A stretch of 64,000 nt of DNA from assembly GCA_030998225.1 (NCBI GenBank), contig JAPYXD010000403.1, forward strand, positions 2,542,001 to 2,606,000. Direction: 5' to 3'. Made by a program: the position numbers and the translations under genes. Under the pieces are notes generated by a model. That model searched no databases. It was given only the letters and a program-made list of their open reading frames with translations, and was not told the DNA's origin. The DNA comes from Diplolepis rosae (lineage: Eukaryota; Arthropoda; Insecta; Hymenoptera; Diplolepididae). Each line of letters opens with the position of its first letter. The first letter of the stretch is position 1. Of the stretch, positions 11,512 to 21,318 are shown piece after piece.

Positions 11512-11657
11512 TGTAACATCCCTACTTTCCCCCTGGTTTCCAGACGCTTCAGTCAGCCAGGGTTCGGTAGGAGTGGGGGGAGTAGGGAATGAAATAATCG
11601 TTGAATACGGTCGAATACAATTTAAGTGACAGTTTATTAAGAAAAGCTAATAGAAAA

Positions 11658-11660
<3 letters not shown>

Positions 11661-11691
<31 letters not shown>
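11661..11691. repeat. (TA)n microsatellite
   Basis: About 15 uninterrupted TA units inside the G0 5' LTR. The corresponding place in the 3' LTR copy has only three. Confidence 0.9.
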
Positions 11692-11789
11692 CTACATCTA
11701 GATTTAAATAGAAAAGTGTATGTGTGTGTGTGAGAGTGGATACAAAACTAAATAATGTGTTGTGTGCCGGTGTACGTGTGAGCGAGTTT

Positions 11790-11851
<62 letters not shown>
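11790..11851. repeat. (GT)n microsatellite
   Basis: About 30 uninterrupted GT units within the 5' LTR, absent from the 3' LTR, which continues directly into the shared GTTTGACTGCCGG block. Confidence 0.9.
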
Positions 11852-11854
<3 letters not shown>

Positions 11855-11984
11855 ACTGCCGGAATGCGTGAGAATGTAAGCGGAGTGCGTGGAGCGGAGA
11901 TGGATGTGTGAGGAAAAAGTGAGTGCTGGCTGACTCCCGGCCCATGTCAAAAGCCGACCATGGGAGCACCCATTCGTCGGTGTT

Positions 11985-12692
11985 TAAAATTTTATCTAAA
12001 CATTTTTAAAAAATTAAAAAATATAAATATTTAAAATTAGACAATTTCTACAAATGAAACAAAAATTTTAATTTATAAACAAAATAAGTAAAATGAAAAT
12101 ACCTAGAAATTTTTCTATCAGTTCTTGCCCTAAGTTTCAACTCTTCATGAGTTCTATGTATTTTTTAGAACTCAAACTTCGTGTGATGCTTCATGAGAGG
12201 AAAGTTGCACATTAAAAGACAAATAAGAGTTCAAATACCTAATTAAATATTTGAATTCGAGCAACAAGATAATCACAATTATACAAGTATATATATAACA
12301 TTAATAGTCCAACTTCAAAACTGTCAGGATGACCCTTAACAATCTCGACTCAAATTGAAATTATAATTTCTAGATTAAGTGAAATACATGCTCACCGATT
12401 TTCCGAAAATGATTTTGATGTAAAGTACTGCAGTTATCACCGATATTTCGAGTATCTGTTTCACTTCGAGATACCAAACACGTCACGGCACCGGCAATGA
12501 CCAGTAGCGTTCTTTATGAAAATCGGTGGAAACGGTGCTGATCACAAGATCATATCATTTGCACGAACTTTTCAGTTGACTATTTTAGAGTGTACACCTG
12601 ACACTTTGTCGATATTTGAATAGACTATAATATTATGGTTTCTCTGACCATGAAGAAAAAATTATGGATGGTACGCAGTACTATCTGCAATA
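11985..12692. other. No gene recognised
   Basis: AT-rich sequence without long open frames or recognised repeats, between G0 and a Tc1/mariner element. Confidence 0.4.
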
Positions 12693-12694
12693 TA

Positions 12695-13486
12695 AAGGGT
12701 TTTCCAATAGGGACATAACAATTTTATCTATTAATAAAACACAGAAATATTTGAGATATTGAGTTCAAATTTATTGTGGGTATGGTGCAAGCATTACACT
12801 TTATGAATGAAATTCGATATCGGTCATATGACCACCACGAGCCCGTTTACAGCGGACGATTCTTTGGACCCAATTTTCCACTACTCTGGCACACATTTCG
12901 ACCGGAACGTTGGCAATTTCGCGTTAAATTTGCCTTTCAATAAATCGATTGTGACGCGTGCCGTGTGGCTAGTGGCACCGTCTTGTTGAAACCACATATC
13001 GTTAATATCAAGTTCATCCAATTCTGGACACAAATAATCTTCCAACATAGCACGATAGCGCTCTCCAATGACGGTAAGATGACGGTCGTTTTCATCCACG
13101 AGAAAATACGGCCCAATCACACCTCCGGCATGAAAACCGCACCAAACAGTCACTTTTTGCAGATGCAACGGTGTCTCAAGAAGCACATTTGGGTTTGTTG
13201 CTGACCAATAACGCATATTTTGCTTATTAACAAAGCCATTGAGCCAGAAATGGGCTTCATCGCTGAAGATGATTTTTCGATGAAATTGTTCATTTTCATC
13301 AAGCTTTGCCAGAGCCAATTTCGGTAGTAATTTTTAATAATTTCCAAACGTTGCTGGTTCTTGAACTTTACCATGATGAAAATGTTGACTTTAACTAACG
13401 TTTTGACATTGACAGTTCATTAAAAAAGTTTAAGGGTGCGTTCATTAAAAGATACGAAATTGTTATGTCCCTATTGGAAAACCCTT
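12695..13486 (-). mobile_element. Tc1/mariner-superfamily element, internally deleted
   Basis: A 792-bp element with near-perfect 30-bp terminal inverted repeats beginning AAGGGTTTTCCAATAGGGAC. It is flanked by the dinucleotide TA at 12693-12694 and 13487-13488, the hallmark of this superfamily. It carries a minus-strand transposase remnant. A second member of the same family is at 18090-18846. Confidence 0.92.
12809..13374 (-). pseudogene. Tc3-like (IS630/Tc1/mariner) transposase, doubly deleted
   Basis: The product begins with about 19 residues of the normal N-terminus (QQRLEIIKNYY). It then jumps out of frame, near 13320, to the catalytic domain, so the helix-turn-helix DNA-binding region is gone. 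The domain shows IIFSDEAHFWLNG with the first catalytic Asp, VTVWCG, and MWFQQDGATSHTARV with the second Asp. After KGKF (near 12915) the segment that should carry the third acidic residue is missing. A frame change then leads to the family's normal C-terminus (WVQRI, CKRARGGH) up to a stop near 12809. An internal-deletion derivative that could move only with help from an intact relative. Confidence 0.85.
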
Positions 13487-13640
13487 TAAAACTGACTACA
13501 TTAATTTTGACACTCAAAGTTTGACACTTCATTTTTCTTCGTGTACACGAATAATCTTTTAAAAATTTCCATTCAAACAAATACGGTCGGAGAAAGATCT
13601 TACACAATATTTTAAGCAATTTATTAAAAATATTAGCAAA

Positions 13641-14121
13641 CCCGGTAAGAAGGTATGGATTAAATCAGATAGAAACGTATCTATTCAATTCAATACCGTT
13701 TTTGAAAATTACGTTGCAATCCAGAATAGTATTGAAGAAGTAAAACAAATTTACAAAATAATTAATTAGAATTCAAATTCCACCCATTACAGTTGTCAAA
13801 ATGAATTGAATTGACTTCAATTTTAGACGAGACGTAATTACATTGCATTACTTTCCTGTACATTTCAACTCATAAAAAAGTTTCTTTACGAGATTAATCA
13901 GAATCAACTTCAGCTCAAATCTCCCACCCTCGTCAGAATTGAAACGTGTTTATTCTTCGTCGCAGGATTCAACGAGATTGTAACGAGCACAAACGTACAA
14001 CGCTAAAATGAATTGAAGTGCTTACGTTCAAAAACGGTATTGCTTTGGATTAAAAGAGTTGAAAAATCGCCCATATTCAAATTACTTTTAATTCAATTTA
14101 ATCCATACCTTCTTACCGTGA
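13641..14121. mobile_element. Small inverted-repeat element (MITE-like), 481 bp
   Basis: The ends are inverted copies, CGGTAAGAAGGTATGGATTA on the left and its complement on the right, over at least 22 bp. A second inverted pair lies further inside (AATACCGTTTTTGAA near 13700 and TTCAAAAACGGTATT near 14030). There is no coding capacity. The target duplication is unclear. Confidence 0.75.
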
Positions 14122-14309
14122 AACGCTTTAGAATTTAATTATTAAATCTAAACTTTAGAATCAAACAATTTCATACCACAATTTTTCACCCTTAATCCAA
14201 TGGATCACTTGAACGATCACATCATGTTCTAGGTTAACATCTCAAACAAGTTGTAGCAAAAAATTCAGAATGTGAACCTCTATCACAAAATGAAAATTGC
14301 AAACCTATG

Positions 14310-14478
14310 GTGATTATTTGATCAACTTTGTCACACAACTGCATGAAATGAAAACATGCGAGAGAAAATCTCATAAAAGCAGAAGAAAAATATAAAATGT
14401 ACCATAATAGAAAAATAAATCTTTTGGAAATCAAAATTGGGGATAATGTATTTTTATTAAAGGTAGGAAAAATTAAAA
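14310..14478 (+). pseudogene. Retroelement integrase C-terminal scrap
   Basis: From about 14352 the plus strand is open for some 39 codons with the pattern KAEEKYKMYHNRK followed by IGDNVFLLK. This resembles the linker and C-terminal barrel start of Gypsy-type integrases. It ends in a stop near 14474. No other integrase motif precedes it. Downstream, at 14662-14712, a decayed CYKCGEIG zinc-knuckle-like stretch follows in another frame. Probably leftovers of one old retroelement. Confidence 0.45.
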
Positions 14479-14486
14479 AGTGAGAT

Positions 14487-14596
14487 AACACAGGTCTGCA
14501 AGGTTTTCTTTTTGAAAAGCTATGGATCATTTCTGGAGTAATTTTTGACGCAGAATCCGAATCCCGAATCAGAATCAGCCCATCACGTCAGGATAG
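14487..14596 (+). repeat. Dispersed repeat, copy 1
   Basis: It shares with 20456-20575 the ordered blocks ACACAGGTCTGCA, GATCATTTCTGG, GTAATTTTTGACG, GAATCCGAATCC and ATCACGTCAGGA. Nature unknown; no coding signal. Confidence 0.65.
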
Positions 14597-14724
14597 CGTA
14601 ACTACGCTATCGCATAACTTTCAAGATTGTGATAAAAAAGAATCTGAATCCTATCTGTCTTGCTACAAGTGTGGTGAAATTGGTTTTAAAATGGGAAATT
14701 TTCTTTAATGTAGCAAAAAGCTAA

Positions 14725-15820
14725 AAAAATCAGAACCAAAAGACAACATTTAAATAAAGAACTATGTATTATTTTTTTTTTTACTTGAATTAAAATAAGT
14801 TGAATATAGAAATGTTAAGTAAATTTTATTTTCATTTATATTATATAATAAACTTTAATTGCTGAGTGTTCTTTAAATTGTATTATTCTTTCAGTTTACT
14901 TTAAATGAAGTAGAGATCCAATCTTGAAATTTCGGATGTTTCGAAGGCTTCTCTAAGGATGTTGATGAAATCTTACCCAAATTGTTTAATCCATTTAATA
15001 TTTATAATTTTAAAAATTCTTGTCAATATTCAATATTAAATGTCTTATTGCATTCCATTACCTAGAACAATTTTGAGTTAAATTACCACATTCAGTTTAA
15101 GACCTGTTCGGTCTTCTCCTGGGAGAGAAGAGTTGTGACGTTGCAAAATTTTGCAACTCACAAAAGTTGTTCTTCTCAAGTAATAAATTATTTTCTTAAC
15201 CTGTCTAATTGAAATATTATAGAAAATTTTGATTATAATATAAAAGACATTACATTTTGCAATTTTGGAAGCTGCACGGTATTTCAAAATTTGGACATAC
15301 TTTAAACCCTTTAATTTTAAGTACTAATTCCGTTTTAATTTTCTTTATATTATGAAATTCTGACATCGAGGCTGGATTTAGAAGAAAAAGAAATATATGA
15401 AAATATTTGAAGTGGCTTCAGAAAATATTACAATGGATTTTCTCCTGCTTCCTGTATTCCTTTCCTATTTGAATATTCCCGCCATCCTGTCCTAACCTAT
15501 CTTAATTGTGGATGTGAATTACTTTTGGTCAGCCCCCGGAATCTCTGGAGTTGAAAATGTCACAGATGTTCACCGTGGCGCTGGCTGTTCATGAGGCCGA
15601 CCTTATACAGATTAGCATTATAGAACATTGAAATTTAACGTTTTTTGTGAAAAATTGGTATATTTTGTGAATTTAAATTATCAAAATAAAAAAGTGTTTA
15701 TATCAATAAAAAAGGAAATTAGGCTTAAAAAACACACCATATTTGTGAATCAGGAACGTTTTTTATTTTTTTAAATTGCACAATTTCTAAAGCAATGCGT
15801 ATTATTAGTGATAAAGTTTC
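14725..15820. other. No gene recognised
   Basis: AT-rich sequence. The stretch at 15553-15600 recurs in inverted orientation at 17064-17120 (AAAATGTCAC, ACCGTGG, TGTTCATGAGGCC). That suggests the outer parts of a larger decayed inverted-repeat structure. Confidence 0.35.
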
Positions 15821-15825
15821 TGACA

Positions 15826-15963
15826 TAAATATGAAGTATTACTATAAAGTTTATAATATTAATATACTTTGAACTTTGCATATCACTTAAAGTATTATTT
15901 ATGATAAAATTCCTGGCATAAATATGAAGTATTATTATAAAGTTTATAATATTAATATACTTT
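15826..15963 (+). repeat. Tandem duplication, unit about 90 bp
   Basis: The block ATAAATATGAAGTATTA followed by AAAGTTTATAATATTAATAT occurs at about 15826 and again at about 15917. The second copy is interrupted by the 210-bp double-hairpin repeat and resumes after it with TATATCACATTAAG, matching CATATCACTTAAAG in copy one. Confidence 0.75.
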
Positions 15964-16170
15964 TTCTACTAGCGGGCCATAAAGTGGGCTTTATTGCCCC
16001 GTGCGGGGCAAACATGTCCACTTGCTGACCCGCTAGTAGAAAAAAAATCGTGTGCAACACGGGAAAAACATTTATTTTACTCGTGTGGTTGTTACCCTCG
16101 CTTTGCTCGGGCATCAAACTTCACACTCGCAAAATAAATTTTTTTTTCCCTAGTTGCACAATGTACTATT
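15961..16170 (+). mobile_element. 210-bp double-hairpin repeat, copy 1
   Basis: The first half (15961-16045) is a near-perfect palindrome: TTTTTCTACTAGCGGG at one end and its complement at the other, with GC-rich CCCCGTGCGGGG at the tip. The second half (about 16051-16158) is another palindrome running from GTGCAACACGGG to CCCTAGTTGCAC. The unit ends AATGTACTATT. An equally long, nearly identical copy is at 20193-20402. Without coding capacity; best described as a compound foldback repeat. Confidence 0.85.
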
Positions 16171-17902
16171 GTATATCACATTAAGGATATTCTCGTGGTC
16201 GACCCCTTGATCTCACTTTTAAACTAAAAAACAGTTCATAGGAACAGTTCATAGAAATAGGAAACAGGAAAAAAAGAAAGGAGAATCGTTCGTAAAGATC
16301 GAAAAAAAATATCAATCCAACCGATTAATCGAGTAAAAAAGATCGATCGTAAAATCGAATCGAGATCGCCCATCCCTAATTATAGATAAAATACACATAA
16401 TAAATTATGTGCCTATGAGATCTAAATATCCATTATATTATTATGAAATATAGTATATTATGTTGATTATTATTTATTACAAACATCTTTGTTCTTAGTG
16501 TTTTCAAATACTTATAAAGGAATTTTATAAATTCTTTATATTTTTTACTTTTTCAAATGTACGTTCATTCCTTATGTGAAAGTTTTGTTCATAAAAATGT
16601 AATTTTTTCAATTACTGAGAAGTTTTAAAATATAAAATACAAAATGTTCTATAATAAAATCTAATTTTTCTAACAAAATCGAGATGATATAATTAATACC
16701 CGTATTATAATTCAATTTGATGGAATTTCAATAGCCAATTTTTCTATTATAATATGTAAGACTGATATAATATCAGTAATATTGATAATATAAATAAATA
16801 TTGTATTTTTATTTAATAATCACAATGTAAATATTAATGTTAAAACGAAGATAACAGAACTTTGATTTCAATTTCCAGCCAGAATTACAAAGACAATTTT
16901 CGCCCAAATTTCAAGCATATTACCCTTTATATCAGTAAAAATTGCTTTTAATAATATTTAAAACTTTCTAGTTTAATGTGTTGTAAACAAAAATATGATC
17001 AAGTAGTTTTTATCCCCAAAAATTTAATTTTTATGCATTTTTCCCATGCATTAAAATGAATTCAGGCCTCATGAACAATCAACGCCTCTAGCGGCCACGG
17101 TCAATTCTTGTGACATTTTCATTTCGCGGATTACGTGCATTCTGGCTAAGATGCAGGGGGCTGCTTTTGGTCGTACTCAAGGAGTAATTGGTAAATTTTG
17201 AAATGCCATTTGTACATTTTCTGGTGCCTTGGTATAAAATGACTTCTTCACCTGGCGTGAAATTCAAGATCCCATGTCCTTGGAAGGTTTTATCATTATA
17301 TTCAAGCTATACGTTATGAATCTTCTGTTGCCGGTGGAAGCCAGGCCCGTGTCAGTAGATTAATGTTTCTGCGTGCCAACCCGATCGTATTATTTTCTTG
17401 ATGCTTTGGTAGCCAGTCTGTTTGATTGCTGATATTGGAGAAGCACAATGATAATCAACCATCGTTTGAACCGAATTAATAAGAATTTAATTATTTAATT
17501 CAGAAGTAATTCTTTTGTGAAGATTGATCGCCTTCAAGATTATGTCGCTGAATTAGTCGTTGGATTTATAGGAATGCATCGAATCTCAGTTAATAGAATT
17601 TGAAAACAAAGCACAGCTGTAACCTGTGAATACATAACATTAGTCAAGGAAATAAATAAAGTTGGAAATTCTTTACCTTTTCGTCGGCAGCTTCCAAAGA
17701 GTAAATAGTGACTTTAAATCCTCTTCATTAAATATCCTATTAAAGATTCATTTTTTTTGCCAATAAGTAAATATTAAGTTCTTGATACAAGCCTCAATTT
17801 TCTGCTTCGGTAAGATTTGATTTTCTTCGTCTGATTGAGAAGTTTCATCGAATTTGGTCGAACTTTTATTTTTTTGTGTAATTGTGATTTGTGTTGCAGA
17901 GA
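16171..17902. other. No gene recognised
   Basis: Very AT-rich to about 17050, then mixed-composition sequence to the start of an LTR. No open frame with family features was found. Confidence 0.4.
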
Positions 17903-18089
17903 TGTAGTCTCTTAATTTTTAAAGATTGTTTTAGAGATTTAGTCTCTTTGGAATTAATTATTTTGGTACGACAAATGAATTACAAATTTCTCGATTGGAC
18001 TCTAATAAATAGTGTTAATTAATAACTAATGGGTGATATATATAATCCTAGTAATGCATGTTCAAAGAATATCAAAATTTTATATTATA

Positions 18090-18846
18090 AAGGGTTTCCC
18101 AATAGGGGTGATATGATTTTGAATGTCCCTATCGGGCTCATTTGAACTGAAATTTTTGACGTCTGCTGTCAGTTGTCATCAGTAAGGTTTGCCATTTAAT
18201 CATGAGTAGTTTCATGCTTCCACAACGTTTGGAAATTGTCCAATTATTTTATCAAAATTCGAGAAGTTTTGTCGGTGTTCAAAGAGCATATCGTGCAAAA
18301 TATGGTCGTCATTCTGCTCCATCCGCGCTCTCAATTCGTCGAATAATCGATAAGTTGGAGAGTGAATTTATTCTATTGGATACTAAGCCTAAAAATCGTA
18401 TGCGTACCGCACGTTCTACACAGAATATAGCCGCCGTACAGGCCAGTATCGAGGAAAACCGTGAATTGTCCGTGCCACGCCGATCTCAGGAATTGGGCCT
18501 GTCCAGGATGACTACCTGGCGTATTTTGCGATTGGATCTTGGCCTGCATCCCTATAAGATGATTCTGGCCCAAGAACTGAAGCCTATTGACCATCTTTTG
18601 CGTCGGGAGTTCGCGGATTGGGCTCTGGAATCAATTGAAAATGATCCCAATTTTCATCAAAAAATCATCTTTTCTGATGAGGAGCATTTTTGGCTCAAGT
18701 CTCGGGGGACATTTGGCCGATATATTGTTTAAATCATAAATGGCATAGAATATCCAATATAATAAAAAAGATTTCGATCAATTCCGAATGAATATTCAGT
18801 GTTTTTTTTCAATTTCAAAACATATCACCCTTATTGGGAAACCCTT
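18090..18846 (+). mobile_element. Tc1/mariner-superfamily element nested in the LTR
   Basis: A 757-bp element with terminal inverted repeats beginning AAGGGTTTCCCAATAGGGG. It is flanked by TA at 18088-18089 and 18847-18848. It belongs to the same family as 12695-13486. It disrupts the LTR, whose other copy (28480-29340) shows the uninterrupted sequence. Confidence 0.92.
18202..18732 (+). pseudogene. Tc3-like transposase, N-terminal two thirds only
   Basis: 176 codons from an ATG. The N-terminal domain (LPQRLEIVQLFYQNSRSF, residues 6-23) is followed by a helix-turn-helix region (SRMTTWRILR, near residue 100). The start of the catalytic domain is IIFSDEEHFWLK with the first catalytic Asp near residue 160. 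The frame then ends within about 12 residues (18732). The second and third acidic residues are absent because the 3' part was deleted before the inverted repeat. It retains the DNA-binding half missing in the 12.7-kb copy. The product could at most bind element ends. Confidence 0.85.
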
Positions 18847-19426
18847 TAGATCCTTTTGTCCCTCATTTACAATCTTGTAAATTATCCATTCTATAAAGAA
18901 CCAATATTCCAAATTATTAAAATTGAATTTCATTGTCCAAGCCTTGAATATCGGACGGAAAGGTCCTAACTATTTAAGTTAGTTCTCTTCTTTCTTTCAT
19001 TAAATTATTTGTGTCATTTGATGAATTTATATTATATAAAATTTCCCTCTAGATCCTTTTAATTATTATTCATGTAATAAAACAATGTAACCTCGTTCAA
19101 TTATCAAACAATGTACTTATAATTCAACGTATTCATGTTATTTAAAATAAATATTAAACATTGAACTGTTTATTTAGTTTAATTTTTAGAAATTAGTAGT
19201 GTCTTTTGATTATCTTTTCCCTTAGTAAAGAACCACCCCCTCTACCATTATCCAGAAAGGGACTGACTAGCCATTTCAATGTCCAGAATGTTATAATCTG
19301 TAAATTAATAGAGATTTAATTAATTGCTTAAATTTTTTAATGACTTTCTGAAGGTAACCTATATTCATCTGGCAGTGTTGCCCTATGTGATTTTAAATAA
19401 TTTATTTAATAAAAATCACGGTTACA

Positions 19427-20192
19427 TAGTATTAATAATAGAGATTAAATATTAATCTTGTACTTTTAATTGTTTTTCTACTGTTTTTTTTGTAAAATAA
19501 ATATAATTATTTGTGTATGAAAAAATATGAAGAATAGTTATTATTCAATTTGTTATTGTTATACATTAATTTCTATTGGAAAAACAATTTTCACATTGGC
19601 ACAGTTTACATTTACAGACTCAATATTTGTAGAAACTGTTCTTCTAATAGGATGTAAATCAGGAAAAGTTCCCTTGATGGAGGGAAAAACAAATTGAAAT
19701 TATATTTACGATGGCACTAATTATGCAGTGCTTATTTATTCTTGGCAGAAATGATGTTTCTTTTATGCAAGAAAAAAAATTATAATTTTGTATATTTTGC
19801 TTTAAGTGATAAAAAAAAATGATGATTCGAATGGAAACTAGCATTTGTCTTACTAGAAAAAGTTATTAATTTGTTTTTTGAATGGTCAATTAACAAAAAT
19901 AAAATTGATTGAATCAAATGTAAAGGAGGTACTTATAAGAATTTAAAAAGAATATAAATTTTATTTGTGATGATATTAGATTTTTATTTAGTACGGAACA
20001 GAAGGGAAAACTTGAAAAATTTTGAACAATTTGATAAATATTTGCTACAGTTTAAGAAGTTTAATTTACTCTGAAAAAAAAACCATAAAATATATTGAAA
20101 TTTTTTCATCGCAATTCAAAGGTTCAGTGAGCTTCTCGAATCTCTGAAAAAGAAAAAATAAGATTAGAAGAAAGTTTCAAAAGATATGTTGA
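19427..20192. other. No gene recognised
   Basis: AT-rich sequence between the solo LTR and the second double-hairpin repeat. Short open frames only. Confidence 0.4.
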
Positions 20193-20402
20193 TTTTTCTA
20201 CTAGCGGGCCATAAAGTGGACTTTATTGCCCCGTGCGGGGCAAACAAATCCACTTTCTGACCCTATAGTAGAAAAAAAATCGTGTGCAACACGGGAAAAA
20301 CATTTATTTTACTCGTGTGGTTGTTACCCTCGCTTTGCTCGGGCATCAAACTTCACACTCGCAAAATAAATTTTTTTTTCCCTAGTTGCACAATGTACTA
20401 TT
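20193..20402 (+). mobile_element. 210-bp double-hairpin repeat, copy 2
   Basis: Same length, ends and two-palindrome structure as 15961-16170, with a few substitutions in the first hairpin. Flanking sequences differ, so this is an independent insertion. Confidence 0.85.
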
Positions 20403-20455
20403 TCATATTTCCTTTTCCTAATACATCTAAAACTTCGTGAAGACCTGTGTATTGA

Positions 20456-20575
20456 TTACACAGGTCTGCAAATAATGGGTTTGTATTTGTTGTTGGAAAA
20501 CAAAAGATCATTTCTGGGGTAATTTTTGACGTGGAATCCGAATCCGGAATAAGAATCAGCCTATCACGTCAGGAT
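20456..20575 (+). repeat. Dispersed repeat, copy 2
   Basis: Copy of the 14487-14596 repeat. Just upstream, at 20440-20466, AGACCTGTGT and ACACAGGTCT form a perfect 10-bp stem with a 7-base loop. Confidence 0.65.
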
Positions 20576-20580
20576 TTTAA

Positions 20581-21318
20581 GATATTTGAGGTTATGTGCT
20601 CGAAAAATGGGGTTTTTCGCTACTTATGGGGTTATGTACATGGCGCAAGAAATTTTTTTGGTTTATTTCTCAAATGTCATCATTTAGCACTACTCTTTCC
20701 TCCCAAAATGAGCTATTAAACAGTCACGAGCGATTTTTTTTCACAAAGATAGGGCCATATCAAGTTTTGACATTTATCCGAACAACCTTATGAGCATTCA
20801 CATTGACTTTTTGGTGCATACCATTCCGCATTCGAAAATTTCTCTTGAAAATTTGTGCTTGCCGGTTTTGATGGCCTGTGAATAAGAATTTACAGTCAGA
20901 AAATTGATATTTCCTGATTTCCATTTCTGAGATGGAGGATTCAAAATGGTGGATCGAAATTTACGAAATTAAATGATTTCGCTCTCTAATGTCAATTTTC
21001 TGACTGTAAATTCTTATTCACAGACCATCAAAATCCGCAAGCACAAATTTTAAAGATAAATTTTCGAATGCAGAATGGTATGCACCAAAGAGTCAATGTG
21101 AATGCTCATGAGGTTGTTCGGATAAATGTCAAAACTTGATATGGCCGTATCTTTGTGAAAAAAAATCGCTCGTGACTGTTTAATAGCTCATTTTGGGAGG
21201 AAAGAGTAGTGCTAAATGATGACATTTGAGAAATAAACCAAAAAAAATTCTTGCGCCATGTACATAACCCCATAAGTAGCGAAAAACCCCATTTTTCGAG
21301 CACATAACTTCAAATATC
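20581..21318. mobile_element. Foldback element with arms of about 330 bp
   Basis: The left arm (20581 to about 20908) and right arm (about 20992 to 21318) are inverted copies with few differences. They begin GATATTTGAGGTTATGTGCT and carry mirrored, meaningless open frames at 20596-20793 and 21106-21303. About 85 bp separate the arms. The right edge cuts the 3' ORF of element G1, which therefore ends inside it. No transposase is encoded. Confidence 0.85.

Larger units (their letters stand above)
7394..11975 (-). mobile_element. G0: RT-less Gypsy-like LTR element, degraded
   Basis: A minus-strand LTR element. In element order it has a 5' LTR (11512-11975), a primer site (11494-11511), gag (from 11297), a gag-protease overlap near 10.1 kb, protease (to about 9640), a proline-rich 3' ORF, a polypurine tract (8546-8560) and a 3' LTR (8545 down to 7394). 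The two LTRs share an almost identical block (7394-7510 and 11638-11925) and a second one (8226-8256 and 11950-11975). The 5' copy has lost the LTR interior between these blocks and the 3' copy has lost its outermost roughly 130 bp. No reverse transcriptase, RNase H or integrase motifs lie between protease and the 3' ORF, so pol was lost by deletion. Confidence 0.75.
11512..11975 (-). repeat. G0 5' LTR, internally deleted
   Basis: It ends (element orientation) in GATGTTACA before the primer site. AATAAA on the minus strand at 11633-11638 may be its polyadenylation signal. Compared with the 3' LTR it lacks about 700 bp between the block near 11925 and the block near 11955, and it has expanded AT and GT microsatellites. 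The outer end is not preserved. Confidence 0.6.
17903..19426 (+). repeat. LTR of the G1 family, plus orientation, with a nested transposon
   Basis: It starts TGTAGTCTCTTAATT and ends CGGTTACA. It is the reverse-oriented counterpart of the LTR at 28480-29340. A 757-bp Tc1/mariner element (18090-18846) is inserted within it. It lacks about 90 bp present in the other copy (28574-28668 region) that includes a TATA-like TTTATATAAA. No primer site or internal region follows, so it behaves as a solo LTR. No clear target duplication was found. Confidence 0.8.

Noticed and set aside
11549..11969. Minus-strand frames with long Thr-His runs
   Set aside because: They are translations of the GT and AT microsatellites in the G0 LTR.
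20596..21303. Two nearly identical 65-residue frames on opposite strands
   Set aside because: They mirror each other because they lie in the arms of a foldback element. No family features.
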